Source: Streptomyces chromofuscus
GTDB lineage: Bacteria; Actinomycetota; Actinomycetes; Streptomycetales; Streptomycetaceae
Assembly: GCF_015160875.1 (NCBI RefSeq)
Contig: NZ_CP063374.1
Coordinates: 2,046,001-2,110,000, forward strand
DNA: 64,000 nucleotides
Direction: 5' to 3'
Position 1 is the first letter of the stretch, and every line of letters starts with the position of its first letter. Made by a program: the position numbers and the translations under genes. The notes beneath the pieces were generated by a model. The model ran no database searches, had not been told where the DNA came from, and saw nothing but the letters and a program-made list of their open reading frames with translations. Shown one piece after another: positions 16,532 to 24,776 of this stretch.

Positions 16532-16781
16532 CCCGCAGCCCGCGCCGCGCCCTCGGGCCTTCGCACCTTCGTGCCCGAGCTTTCCGCTCCCCGTCCGCAG
16601 GTGCCCGTCCCTGGCGCCCTGTCCGCGCGTACCCCTCCCCGGCGGCTCCCCCCGGGTCCTGTCCGTGTTCCCCGGCCCGCCGGTGTTTTCCCTGCTCCCC
16701 GACCCTCGGGTTCCCGTCCCTGGCTCCCCGGCTCCCGGGCCCCGCGCTCAGACTCCCCGCTCTCCCGGCCCCGTCGTCGGC
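16532..16781. other. Gene-free C/T-rich intergenic stretch
   Basis: This 250-bp gap between two convergent genes is strikingly C- and T-rich on the plus strand, with runs such as CCCGTCCCTGGCTCCCC repeated in loose variants. I see no open frame with a ribosome site and no strong hairpin. Confidence 0.5.
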
Positions 16782-17162
16782 TCATGCGTCGAAACGCGCC
16801 GCCTTCAGATACTCCGGGTTCGGATCCAGCGCGGCCGCCAGCCGGAAATGCCGCTTGGCCTGTTCCGGCCGCCCCTGCCGCTCATAGGTGCGCCCGAGCG
16901 CGAAGTGCGCGAACGCGTTGTCCGGCTCGCGCTCCAGCACGACCGTGAACTCCAACTCGGCGGGACGCAGTTGCGCGGCGGCGAAGAACGCCCGCGCTCG
17001 CAGGAGCCGGGCCGCGGTGTTCTCGGGGTGCGCGGCGATCACTGTGTCGAGCAGCTTCACCGCGCCCCGCGGATCGCGCGCGGCGAGCAGTTGCTCAGCG
17101 GCGCGGAAGTCGATGACATGCGTCTCCGGCGAACGTCCGGTCGAACCGCTGGCCTCGGGCAC
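16782..17162 (-). CDS. Tetratricopeptide-repeat protein
   Basis: The 126-residue protein contains two to three TPR units: AVKLLDTVIAAHPENTAARLLRARAFF, PAELEFTVVLEREPDNAFAHFALGRTYERQG, and PEQAKRHFRLAAALDPNPEYLKAA. Such repeats form a helical protein-binding surface. The GTG at 17162 follows GGAAGG at normal spacing. It lies between a convergent membrane-protein gene and coaE and has no obvious functional partner. The 254-bp gap to coaE holds nothing recognisable. Confidence 0.85.
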   Translation of the reverse strand: MPEASGSTGRSPETHVIDFRAAEQLLAARDPRGAVKLLDTVIAAHPENTAARLLRARAFFAAAQLRPAELEFTVVLEREPDNAFAHFALGRTYERQGRPEQAKRHFRLAAALDPNPEYLKAARFDA

Positions 17163-17416
17163 GGCAGAATCCTTCCCTTGCTGGCCCGATTCAACGCCCC
17201 TCGGCGGGGCCACTATTCCCGGACGACTCGTGGCCGTTGCGACAACACGCAGGCCGCATGGCCGCCGCAGCAGGAGCTTACGTGGCCGCCACCACTCCCC
17301 GAGCCGCCGCAACCAGCGCAACTCCCGGCCGACGGTCGACCCTGCGCACCTCCCGGCCGACGGTGAACCATGCCCACCCACGCCGACACCCCCGGCCGAC
17401 ACCCCTCGGACCAGGA

Positions 17417-18043
17417 CTAGTCCCCGCTTCCCGGACGCCCCTCGCCCTCACGCGCCCGGCGCACCAGCTCCGCCCACACATCCTTCACACGCCGTTGCAG
17501 CTCGGGCAGCGGTACGTCGTTGTCGATCACGATGTCCGCGATCTGCAGCCGCTTCTCGCGCGTCGCCTGGGCGGCCATACGCGCGCGGGCGTCTTCCTCT
17601 GTCATGCCCCGCAGCCGCACGAGCCGGTCGAGCTGGGTCTCGGGGTCGGCGTCCACGACGATCACGAGGTCGTAGAGCGGCGCCAGGCCGTTCTCGGCGA
17701 GGAGCGGTACGTCGTGGACGACGACGGCGTCCCCGGCGGCCGCGGCCTCGAGCTCGCGGGAGCGGGCGCCCACCAAGGGATGGACGATCGAGTTGAGGAC
17801 GGCCAGCTTCTCCGGGTCGGCGAAGACGATCGAGCCGAGCCGGGACCGATCGAGACCATCGTCCTCGGCGAGCACCTCCTCGCCGAAAGCCTCGACGACC
17901 GCGGCGAGACCGGGCGTGCCGGGTGCGACGACCTCCCGCGCGATGCGGTCCGCGTCGATCAGGACGGCCCCGCACTTCACGAGCAGCCGCGACACCTCGC
18001 TCTTGCCGGCACCGATCCCACCGGTCAGGCCCACCTTCAGCAT
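17417..18043 (-). CDS. coaE: Dephospho-CoA kinase
   Basis: This 208-residue cytosolic enzyme phosphorylates the 3'-hydroxyl of dephospho-CoA, the last step of coenzyme A synthesis. The P-loop [14 protein letters not shown] is at residues 5-18, followed by [11 protein letters not shown] (substrate Asp) and [12 protein letters not shown]. The lid region [21 protein letters not shown] is typical. The ATG at 18043 gives the standard length; there is no clear ribosome site. Confidence 0.95.
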   Translation of the reverse strand: MLKVGLTGGIGAGKSEVSRLLVKCGAVLIDADRIAREVVAPGTPGLAAVVEAFGEEVLAEDDGLDRSRLGSIVFADPEKLAVLNSIVHPLVGARSRELEAAAAGDAVVVHDVPLLAENGLAPLYDLVIVVDADPETQLDRLVRLRGMTEEDARARMAAQATREKRLQIADIVIDNDVPLPELQRRVKDVWAELVRRAREGEGRPGSGD

Positions 18044-18151
18044 GAAGGGAAGCTTAGGCCCTGCCGGTGACACCTCGCCCCTGGGGACCGTACGGCCATG
18101 CGAGCCCCGTACGACCATCGGGACCTGCGCCCACGCCCCTCGACCCGCTCC

Positions 18152-19090
18152 TCAGCTCTCCCCTTCACGCTCCGCGAGGAACCGCTCGAACTCCCGCCCG
18201 ATCTCGTCGGCCGACGGAATGTCCACCGGCTCGGCGAGCATGTTGCCGCGGGTCTCGGCGCCCGCGACGGCGTCGTACTGGTGCTCGAGGCCCGCGACGA
18301 GGGCGGTGAGTTCCTCGTCGCCTTCCTGGATCTGCCGGTCGATCTCCGTCTGGGTGCGGTGGGCCTCCGTGCGCAGGGAGTGCGCGATGCCGGGCAGGAC
18401 CAGTCCCGTGGCGGCCGTGATGGCCTCCAGGACGGTCAGCGCCGCGTCCGGGTACGGGGAGCGGGCGATGTAGTGCGGGACGTGCGCGGCGACACCCAGG
18501 ACGTCGTGCCCGGCCTGCATGAGGCGGTACTCGACCAGGGCCTCGGCGCTGCCGGGCACCTGGGCCTCGTCGAAGGGGCTGCGGTAGCCGGGGACGAGAT
18601 CGGTGCGGTTGCCGTGCGGGGTGAGGCCCACCGGGCGGGTGTGCGGGACGCCCATGGGGATGCCGTTGAAGTTGACGGCGAGGCGTACGCCGAGGCGCTC
18701 CGCGATCTGGTCCACGGCCGCCGCGAAACGCTCCCACTCCACGTCCGGCTCGGGGCCGGACAGCAGCAGGAAGGGCGCCCCGGTGGCGTCCTGGACGAGC
18801 CGAACGGCGAGGGTGGGCTCCTCGTAGTCGGTCCAGCGGTCGCGCTTGAAGGTCAGCAGCGGGCGGCGGGCGCGGTAGTCGACGAGCCGGTCGTGGTCGA
18901 AACGGGCGACGACCTGGTGCGGCAGCGAGTCGAGGAGCCGGTCGACGATCTGGTCGCCGGTCTCGCCCGCGTCGATGTATCCGTCGAAGTGATAGAGCAT
19001 GACAAGGCCGGCCGACTCCTGGGCGAGCGCCATGTCTACGACGGCCAGCCCCTTCGGCTCCCACGTGTACAAACCCTGCGGATCAAGCAC
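18152..19090 (-). CDS. PAC2 family protein (proteasome assembly chaperone-like)
   Basis: The 312-residue protein belongs to the PAC2 family, related to a eukaryotic proteasome-assembly chaperone and common in actinobacteria. Typical stretches are [57 protein letters not shown] and [24 protein letters not shown]. The GTG at 19090 follows AGGAGGAG. The family's bacterial function is not settled. It is 63 bases upstream of the rpsA terminator, on the same strand, so it is a separate transcription unit. Confidence 0.9.
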   Translation of the reverse strand: MLDPQGLYTWEPKGLAVVDMALAQESAGLVMLYHFDGYIDAGETGDQIVDRLLDSLPHQVVARFDHDRLVDYRARRPLLTFKRDRWTDYEEPTLAVRLVQDATGAPFLLLSGPEPDVEWERFAAAVDQIAERLGVRLAVNFNGIPMGVPHTRPVGLTPHGNRTDLVPGYRSPFDEAQVPGSAEALVEYRLMQAGHDVLGVAAHVPHYIARSPYPDAALTVLEAITAATGLVLPGIAHSLRTEAHRTQTEIDRQIQEGDEELTALVAGLEHQYDAVAGAETRGNMLAEPVDIPSADEIGREFERFLAEREGES

Positions 19091-19179
19091 AGTGACCGCT
19101 CCTCCTTGTGTCCGTACGTGACAACGCCCTCACGCACGGGGCCATTCCCAAGGAGGAGTCCATGATCTGAAGAAAACGG

Positions 19180-19215
19180 CTGAGGGGCCGCACCTCGAAA
19201 GGTGCGGCCCCTCAG
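19180..19215 (-). terminator. Rho-independent terminator of rpsA
   Basis: A perfect 16-bp stem (CTGAGGGGCCGCACCT with its complement) closes on a four-base loop CGAA. On the minus strand the hairpin is followed by GTTTTCTTC, a short U-rich tail. It lies 30 bases past the rpsA stop codon. Confidence 0.92.
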
Positions 19216-19244
19216 TAAGGAGCTATTGCTCAGCGAGCGTCAGC

Positions 19245-20741
19245 TCAGCTCTGGCCACCGGCGAGCTTCTCGCGCAGCGCGGCCAGCGCCTCGTCCGAGG
19301 CCAGCGCGCCGGAGGTGTCGGCGCCCTCGGAGGAGTACGAACCGCCACCCGCGGCCGGAGCCGCACCCGCGGCGTCGCCGCCCTCGGCGGCAGCGGCAGC
19401 GTCGGCCTCGCGGCTCTTGATGACCTGCTGCTGGTGCTGCTCGAAGCGCTGCTGCGCCTCGGCGTACTGGCGCTCCCACTCCTCGCGCTGCTTCTCGTAG
19501 CCCTCGAGCCAGTCGTTGGTCTCGGGGTCGAAGCCCTCGGGGTAGATGTAGTTGCCCTGGTCGTCGTACGACGCGGCCATGCCGTACAGGGTCGGGTCGA
19601 ACTCGACCGAGGCCGGGTCGGCGCCGAAGGACTCGTTGGCCTGCTTCAGCGAGAGGCTGATGCGACGGCGCTCGAGGTCGATGTCGATGACCTTGACGAA
19701 GATCTCGTCGTTGACCTGGACGACCTGCTCCGGGATCTCCACGTGGCGCTCGGCCAGCTCGGAGATGTGGACCAGACCCTCGATGCCCTCGTCCACGCGG
19801 ACGAACGCACCGAACGGAACCAGCTTCGTGACCTTGCCGGGCACGACCTGGCCGATCTGGTGGGTGCGGGCGAACTGCTGCCACGGGTCTTCCTGGGTCG
19901 CCTTCAGCGACAGGGAGACGCGCTCGCGGTCCATGTCGACGTCGAGGACCTCGACGGTGACCTCCTGGCCCACCTCGACGACCTCGGACGGGTGGTCGAT
20001 GTGCTTCCAGGACAGCTCGGAGACGTGGACCAGACCGTCGACGCCACCCAGGTCCACGAAGGCACCGAAGTTGACGATCGAGGAGACGACACCGGAACGG
20101 ACCTGACCCTTCTGGAGGGTCGTGAGGAACGTCTGGCGGACCTCGGACTGGGTCTGCTCCAGCCAGGCACGGCGGGACAGGACCACGTTGTTGCGGTTCT
20201 TGTCCAGCTCGATGATCTTGGCCTCGAGCTCCTTGCCGACGTACGGCTGGAGGTCGCGGACGCGGCGCATCTCGACCAGGGAGGCCGGAAGGAAGCCACG
20301 GAGGCCGATGTCGAGGATGAGACCACCCTTGACGACCTCGATGACGGTACCGGTGACGATGCCGTCCTCTTCCTTGATCTTCTCGATGGTGCCCCAGGCA
20401 CGCTCGTACTGGGCGCGCTTCTTCGAGAGGATCAGGCGGCCTTCCTTGTCCTCCTTCTGGAGGACCAGGGCCTCGATCTCGTCGCCGACGGCGACGACCT
20501 CGTTCGGGTCGACGTCGTGCTTGATCGAGAGCTCGCGGCTCGGGATGACACCTTCGGTCTTGTAACCGATGTCGAGCAGGACCTCGTCCCGGTCGACCTT
20601 CACGATGACGCCGTCGACGATGTCGCCGTCGTTGAAGTACTTGATCGTCTCGTCGATCGCTGCGAGGAAGGCTTCCTCGTTACCGATGTCGTTGACCGCT
20701 ACCTGCGGGGTGGTGGCGGTGGTCTCGGTGCTGCTCGTCAT
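19245..20741 (-). CDS. rpsA: 30S ribosomal protein S1
   Basis: The 498-residue protein carries four S1 (OB-fold) domains, roughly residues 36-105 (GDIVDGVIVKVDRDEVLLDIG), 121-188 (GIVTGTVIEVVKGGLILDIG), 206-275 (GQVRSGVVSSIVNFGAFVDLG) and 291-360 (GQVVPGKVTKLVPFGAFVRVD). It brings mRNA to the 30S subunit. The C-terminus is a Gln/Glu helix (QQRFEQHQQQ) and an Ala/Gly-rich tail, the usual actinobacterial form with four rather than six S1 domains. It has its own promoter about 200 bases upstream and its own terminator. Confidence 0.98.
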   Translation of the reverse strand: MTSSTETTATTPQVAVNDIGNEEAFLAAIDETIKYFNDGDIVDGVIVKVDRDEVLLDIGYKTEGVIPSRELSIKHDVDPNEVVAVGDEIEALVLQKEDKEGRLILSKKRAQYERAWGTIEKIKEEDGIVTGTVIEVVKGGLILDIGLRGFLPASLVEMRRVRDLQPYVGKELEAKIIELDKNRNNVVLSRRAWLEQTQSEVRQTFLTTLQKGQVRSGVVSSIVNFGAFVDLGGVDGLVHVSELSWKHIDHPSEVVEVGQEVTVEVLDVDMDRERVSLSLKATQEDPWQQFARTHQIGQVVPGKVTKLVPFGAFVRVDEGIEGLVHISELAERHVEIPEQVVQVNDEIFVKVIDIDLERRRISLSLKQANESFGADPASVEFDPTLYGMAASYDDQGNYIYPEGFDPETNDWLEGYEKQREEWERQYAEAQQRFEQHQQQVIKSREADAAAAAEGGDAAGAAPAAGGGSYSSEGADTSGALASDEALAALREKLAGGQS

Positions 20742-20943
20742 GTGGGAAAGGGCTCCGGTACGGACATTGAAGTCGTAGGCACTGCTTACGCCGGGAGCCC
20801 GTTTCGCTCTGCAGAAGCCGGACAGCCAAGGAAGCGTCCCACCAGCGAAAACCGGTGATGCGCCTCGACAACCGAGGGGACATACAACAGATGCGAGCGC
20901 AGCCTGCTACGTCTGAGGTGCGCAGGCCCGCAGCGCAACTTGT

Positions 20944-20972
20944 AGCATACGGGGGCAGCCGGGCAGGGTCAA
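20944..20972 (-). promoter_or_regulatory. sigma70/HrdB-type promoter of rpsA
   Basis: On the minus strand TTGACC (complement of 20967-20972) and TATGCT (complement of 20944-20949) are separated by exactly 17 bases, a near-consensus vegetative promoter. Transcription would start near 20937, giving a leader of about 195 bases before the rpsA ATG. Such a long leader may carry regulation, but I see no named motif in it. The -35 box abuts the ATG candidate of the divergent methyltransferase gene. Confidence 0.8.
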
Positions 20973-21922
20973 TGCGCGAAGGCGCACACCCGGGGCGGAT
21001 CACCCCATTCCCGGCACAAAACCTGTCCTCTGAGGCCACGCGGGCCCTGGGACGTCCCTCCAGTGACGCCGCCGGACGGGTTGGACGGAAGATTACGACG
21101 AGGGAGCCGATCATCCAAGAGCCCGAAGCGTTCGAGCCGGAAGCCACCCGACGTGCCGCGGACGTCACGGAGAGTGCCCGGGCCAACCGGGGATGGTGGG
21201 ACCGCAACGCGGACGAGTACCAGATCGAACACGGCACGTTCCTCGGCGACGACCGGTTCGTGTGGGGCCCCGAGGGCCTGGACGAGGTCGAGGCGGAGCT
21301 GCTCGGCCCGCCGGAGGAGCTGAAAGGCAAGGACGTCCTGGAGATCGGCGCCGGCGCGGCCCAGTGCGCACGCTGGCTGGCCGCGCAGGGCGCGCGTCCG
21401 GTCGCCCTGGACCTCTCCCACCGCCAGCTCCAGCACGCGCTGCGCATCGGCGGATCGTTTCCCTTGGTGTGCGCCGACGCGGCCGCCCTGCCCTTCGCGG
21501 ACGCCTCCTTCGACCTGGCGTGCTCGGCGTACGGGGCGCTGCCCTTCGTGGCGGACCCCGCGATGGTGCTCCGGGAGGTGCGGCGGGTCCTGCGGCCGGG
21601 CGGCCGGTTCGTGTTCTCGGTGACCCATCCGATCCGCTGGGCGTTCCCGGACGAGCCCGGCCCTGAGGGCTTGAGCGTGTCGAATTCGTACTTCGATCGC
21701 ACGCCGTACGTCGAGCAGGACGACCACGGCCGGGCGGTGTACGTCGAGCACCACAGGACGCTCGGCGACCGGGTCCGGGACATCGTGGCGTCCGGCTTCC
21801 GGCTCGTGGACCTGGTGGAGCCCGAGTGGCCCGCCTGGAACACCTCCGAATGGGGCGGCTGGTCACCCCTGCGCGGGAACCTGATCCCCGGCACGGCGAT
21901 CTTCGTCTGCGAGCGGGACTGA
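20972..21922 (+). CDS. Class I SAM-dependent methyltransferase (start uncertain)
   Basis: The protein has an N-terminal RANRGWWDRNADEYQIEHGTFL signature, SAM motif I VLEIGAGAAQCARWLA, VALDLSHRQLQHAL, and ACSAYGALPFV followed by VRRVLRPGGRFVFSVTHP. This family is annotated as ubiquinone/menaquinone-like or small-molecule methyltransferases. Recognisable homology begins only near 21113. The nearest canonical in-frame start upstream is the ATG at 20972, adjacent to the -35 box of the rpsA promoter. Between them there is no ATG, GTG or TTG in frame, only ATT at 21092 and ATC codons at 21110/21113 behind GAGGGAG. The true start may be non-canonical. Confidence 0.82.
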   Translation: MREGAHPGRITPFPAQNLSSEATRALGRPSSDAAGRVGRKITTREPIIQEPEAFEPEATRRAADVTESARANRGWWDRNADEYQIEHGTFLGDDRFVWGPEGLDEVEAELLGPPEELKGKDVLEIGAGAAQCARWLAAQGARPVALDLSHRQLQHALRIGGSFPLVCADAAALPFADASFDLACSAYGALPFVADPAMVLREVRRVLRPGGRFVFSVTHPIRWAFPDEPGPEGLSVSNSYFDRTPYVEQDDHGRAVYVEHHRTLGDRVRDIVASGFRLVDLVEPEWPAWNTSEWGGWSPLRGNLIPGTAIFVCERD

Positions 21923-21948
21923 CGCCCCTCCGTCCCCGACCGACCGGT

Positions 21949-21974
21949 CCGCTCACGCACGCATGCGTGAGTGG
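21949..21974. terminator. Short palindromic hairpin between methyltransferase and hrpB
   Basis: CCGCTCACGCA and TGCGTGAGTGG form an 11-bp stem (one G-T pair) around CGCA. It could terminate the methyltransferase transcript, or be an operator for hrpB, which starts 31 bases downstream. There is no T tract. Confidence 0.4.
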
Positions 21975-22004
21975 GCGGTCCCGCGGCCGTACGACACTGG
22001 GTGC

Positions 22005-24575
22005 GTGATCCGTTACGACGCCCTGGACGCCCTTCCGGTACGCACCGCGCTGCCCGCCCTGCGCGAGGCCCTGGACGGACACGGCACGGCCGTCCTCGTG
22101 GCACCCCCGGGCACGGGCAAGACGACGCTGGTGCCGCTCGCGCTGGCGGGACTGCTCGGCGAGGGGCCGGCCCGGCGGGTGGTCGTGGCCGAGCCGCGGC
22201 GGATCGCGGCGCGGGCGGCGGCGCGCCGGATGGCGTGGCTGCTGGGCGAGCGGGTCGGCGAGAGCGTCGGCTACACGGTGCGCGGGGAGCGGGTCGTCGG
22301 GCGGCACGCGCGCGTGGAGGTCGTCACGACCGGTGTGCTGCTGCAGCGGCTCCAGCGGGACCAGGAGCTGAGCGGCGTCGACGCGGTGGTGCTCGACGAG
22401 TGCCACGAGCGGCATCTGGACGCGGACACGGTGGCGGCATTTCTGTGGGACGTACGGGAGGCGCTGCGGCCGGAGCTGCGGCTGGTGGCGGCGTCGGCGA
22501 CGACCGACGCGGAGGGCTGGGCCCGGCTGCTCGGCGGGGCTCCGGTGGTCGCCGCGGAGGGCGCGTCGTACCCGGTCGAGGTGGTGTGGGCGCCGCCGGC
22601 GCGTCCCGTACGGCCGCCGCACGGCATGCGGGTCGATCCCGCGCTGCTGACCCACGTGGCGTCGGTGGTACGGCGGTCGCTGGCGGAGCGGGCGGGGGAC
22701 GTGCTGTGTTTCCTGCCGGGGGTCGGGGAGATCGCGCGGGTCGCCGGACAGCTCGGGGACGCCGGGGACGTGGAGGTGCTCCAGGTGCACGGGCGGGCAC
22801 CGGCGGCCGTGCAGGACGCGGTGCTGTCGCCGGGGACCCGGCGCCGGGTGGTGCTGGCGACGTCTGTGGCCGAGTCGTCGCTGACGGTGCCCGGGGTGCG
22901 GGTGGTCGTCGACTCGGGGCTGGCCCGCGAGCCGCGGGTGGACCACGCGCGCGGGCTGAGCGCGCTGACGACGGTACGGGCCTCGCAGGCGGCCGGGCGG
23001 CAGCGGGCTGGGCGGGCCGGGCGTGAGGCGCCGGGGGCCGTGTACCGGTGCTGGGCGGAGGCCGAGGACGCGCGTCTGCCGCTGTTTCCGGCGCCGGAGA
23101 TCCAGGTGGCCGACCTGACGGCGTTCGCGCTGCAGGCGGCCTGCTGGGGCGATCCGGAGGCGTCCGGGCTGGCGTTGCTCGATTCCCCGCCGGGTGGGGC
23201 CATGGCGGCGGCGCGGGACGTGCTGCGGGCGGTGGGGGCGGTCGACTCCGGTGGGCGGGCGACGGAGCGGGGCGCGCGGCTGGCTCGGCTGGGGCTGCAT
23301 CCCCGGCTGGGGCGGGCGTTGCTCGACGCGGCTCCGTGGGTGGGGGCCGAGAGGGCTGCCGAGGTGGTCGCCCTGCTGAGCGAGGAGGCGCCTCGGGAGT
23401 ACGGGGACGATCTCGCATCGGCCCTGCGGGCCGCGCGGCGCGGCGGCGACGCCTATGCCGGGCGGTGGCGTACGGAGGTCCGGCGGCTGCGGGCCGTCGT
23501 CACGGAGTTCTCCCACCCGCCCACGAGTCACCCCCGGTCGGTGGAGGTGGACACCGAGGCCGCAGTCGTGGCCGGACGTGGCCGTCCGCCCGCCTCCGGC
23601 GGGGCCGACGACGCCGCCGGGATCGTCGCCGCGCTCGCCTTCCCCGAGCGGGTCGCCAAGGCCGACGGCGGGTCGTACCTCATGGTCTCCGGGACCCGGG
23701 CGGAGCTCGGGGACGCCTCACCGCTGCGGGGCGCGCCCTGGATCGCCGTGGCCGTGGCCGATCGCCCCCTCGGCAGGGGGCACGCGCGTGTGCTGCTGGC
23801 CGCCGAGGTGGACGAGGAGGTGGCCCGGCTCGCCGCGGGCGCCTTCCGGAGCGAGGGCCAGGAGGTGCACTGGGCCGGTGGTGACGTCGTCGCACGGCGG
23901 GTCGAGCGGCTCGGGGCCGTCGAGCTGGCGGTGCGGCCGCTGTCGGACGCCACGCCGGGCCTGGTGCGCGACGCGCTGCTGGACGGGCTGCGCCGGGAAG
24001 GGTTCGGCCTGCTGCGGTGGTCGCGGGATGCCGAGGTGCTGCGGCAGCGGCTGGCCTTTCTGCGGTCGCACCTCGGCGAGCCCTGGCCGGACGTGTCCGA
24101 CGAGGCGCTGCACGCGCGCGTGGAGGAGTGGCTGGAGCCGGAGCTGAGCCGGGCGCGGCGGCGGGGCGACCTGGCGCGGATCGATGCCGGGGAGGCGCTC
24201 GCCCGTCTGCTGCCGTGGGCGTCGGGGGAGGCCGCGCGGCTCGACGAACTGGCCCCGGAGCGGATCACCGTGCCGAGTGGGTCCAGGATCCGGGTGGACT
24301 ACGCGGACCCGGAACGGCCCGTCCTGGCCGTGAAGCTGCAGGAGATGTTCGGGGCGCAGGAGTCGCCGGCCCTCGCGGGCGTCCCCGTGCTGGTGCATCT
24401 GCTCTCCCCCGCCGGCCGGCCCGCCGCCGTCACTGCCGACCTCGCCTCGTTCTGGCGGGGCGGCTACAGGGACGTACGGGCGGAGCTGCGGGGCCGCTAC
24501 CCCAGGCATCCGTGGCCCGAGGACCCCGCCGCCGCGGAGCCCACCCGGCACACCAAAGCGCGGCTCAGGCGGTGA
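22005..24575 (+). CDS. hrpB: ATP-dependent RNA helicase HrpB
   Basis: The 856-residue DEAH-type helicase has motif I APPGTGKTTLVPLAL, motif Ia AEPRRIAARAAA, motif II DECHERH, motif III ASATTDAE, GDVLCFLPGVGEI, motif V ATSVAESSLTVPGVRVVVDSG and motif VI QAAGRQRAGRAGR. The C-terminal half carries the HrpB-specific domain (RITVPSGSRIRVDYAD, PVLAVKLQEMFG, FWRGGYRDVRAELRGRYPRHPWPEDP). The GTG at 22005 is chosen because ALDALPVRTALPAL is the usual HrpB N-terminus. The biological role of HrpB in bacteria is not settled. It is convergent with the lytic transglycosylase gene. Confidence 0.95.
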   Translation: MIRYDALDALPVRTALPALREALDGHGTAVLVAPPGTGKTTLVPLALAGLLGEGPARRVVVAEPRRIAARAAARRMAWLLGERVGESVGYTVRGERVVGRHARVEVVTTGVLLQRLQRDQELSGVDAVVLDECHERHLDADTVAAFLWDVREALRPELRLVAASATTDAEGWARLLGGAPVVAAEGASYPVEVVWAPPARPVRPPHGMRVDPALLTHVASVVRRSLAERAGDVLCFLPGVGEIARVAGQLGDAGDVEVLQVHGRAPAAVQDAVLSPGTRRRVVLATSVAESSLTVPGVRVVVDSGLAREPRVDHARGLSALTTVRASQAAGRQRAGRAGREAPGAVYRCWAEAEDARLPLFPAPEIQVADLTAFALQAACWGDPEASGLALLDSPPGGAMAAARDVLRAVGAVDSGGRATERGARLARLGLHPRLGRALLDAAPWVGAERAAEVVALLSEEAPREYGDDLASALRAARRGGDAYAGRWRTEVRRLRAVVTEFSHPPTSHPRSVEVDTEAAVVAGRGRPPASGGADDAAGIVAALAFPERVAKADGGSYLMVSGTRAELGDASPLRGAPWIAVAVADRPLGRGHARVLLAAEVDEEVARLAAGAFRSEGQEVHWAGGDVVARRVERLGAVELAVRPLSDATPGLVRDALLDGLRREGFGLLRWSRDAEVLRQRLAFLRSHLGEPWPDVSDEALHARVEEWLEPELSRARRRGDLARIDAGEALARLLPWASGEAARLDELAPERITVPSGSRIRVDYADPERPVLAVKLQEMFGAQESPALAGVPVLVHLLSPAGRPAAVTADLASFWRGGYRDVRAELRGRYPRHPWPEDPAAAEPTRHTKARLRR

Positions 24576-24700
24576 CCGGCTGCCACGGCGGCGATCAGGG
24601 CGCTTATGCCTGCCTCCGGCCTCCGGACGGACGTACAAGAATTGATACGTCGTCAGGTCCGGCATCGTGCCAACGGGCGGGCGAGAGGAGAACGGCTCGC

Positions 24701-24751
24701 ACACGACAGCGGCGGCGCCCCTGCGGAGAGGGGGCGCCGCCGCTGTCGTGT
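24701..24751. terminator. Bidirectional terminator hairpin between hrpB and the lytic transglycosylase
   Basis: A perfect 21-bp inverted repeat (24701-24721 with 24731-24751) surrounds a nine-base loop. Its arms begin ACACGACAGCGGCGG and end CCGCCGCTGTCGTGT. It lies between two convergent genes, so it can stop both transcripts. Confidence 0.88.
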
Positions 24752-24776
24752 CAGGTGCCGGGTGCCGTCCGCGCGG

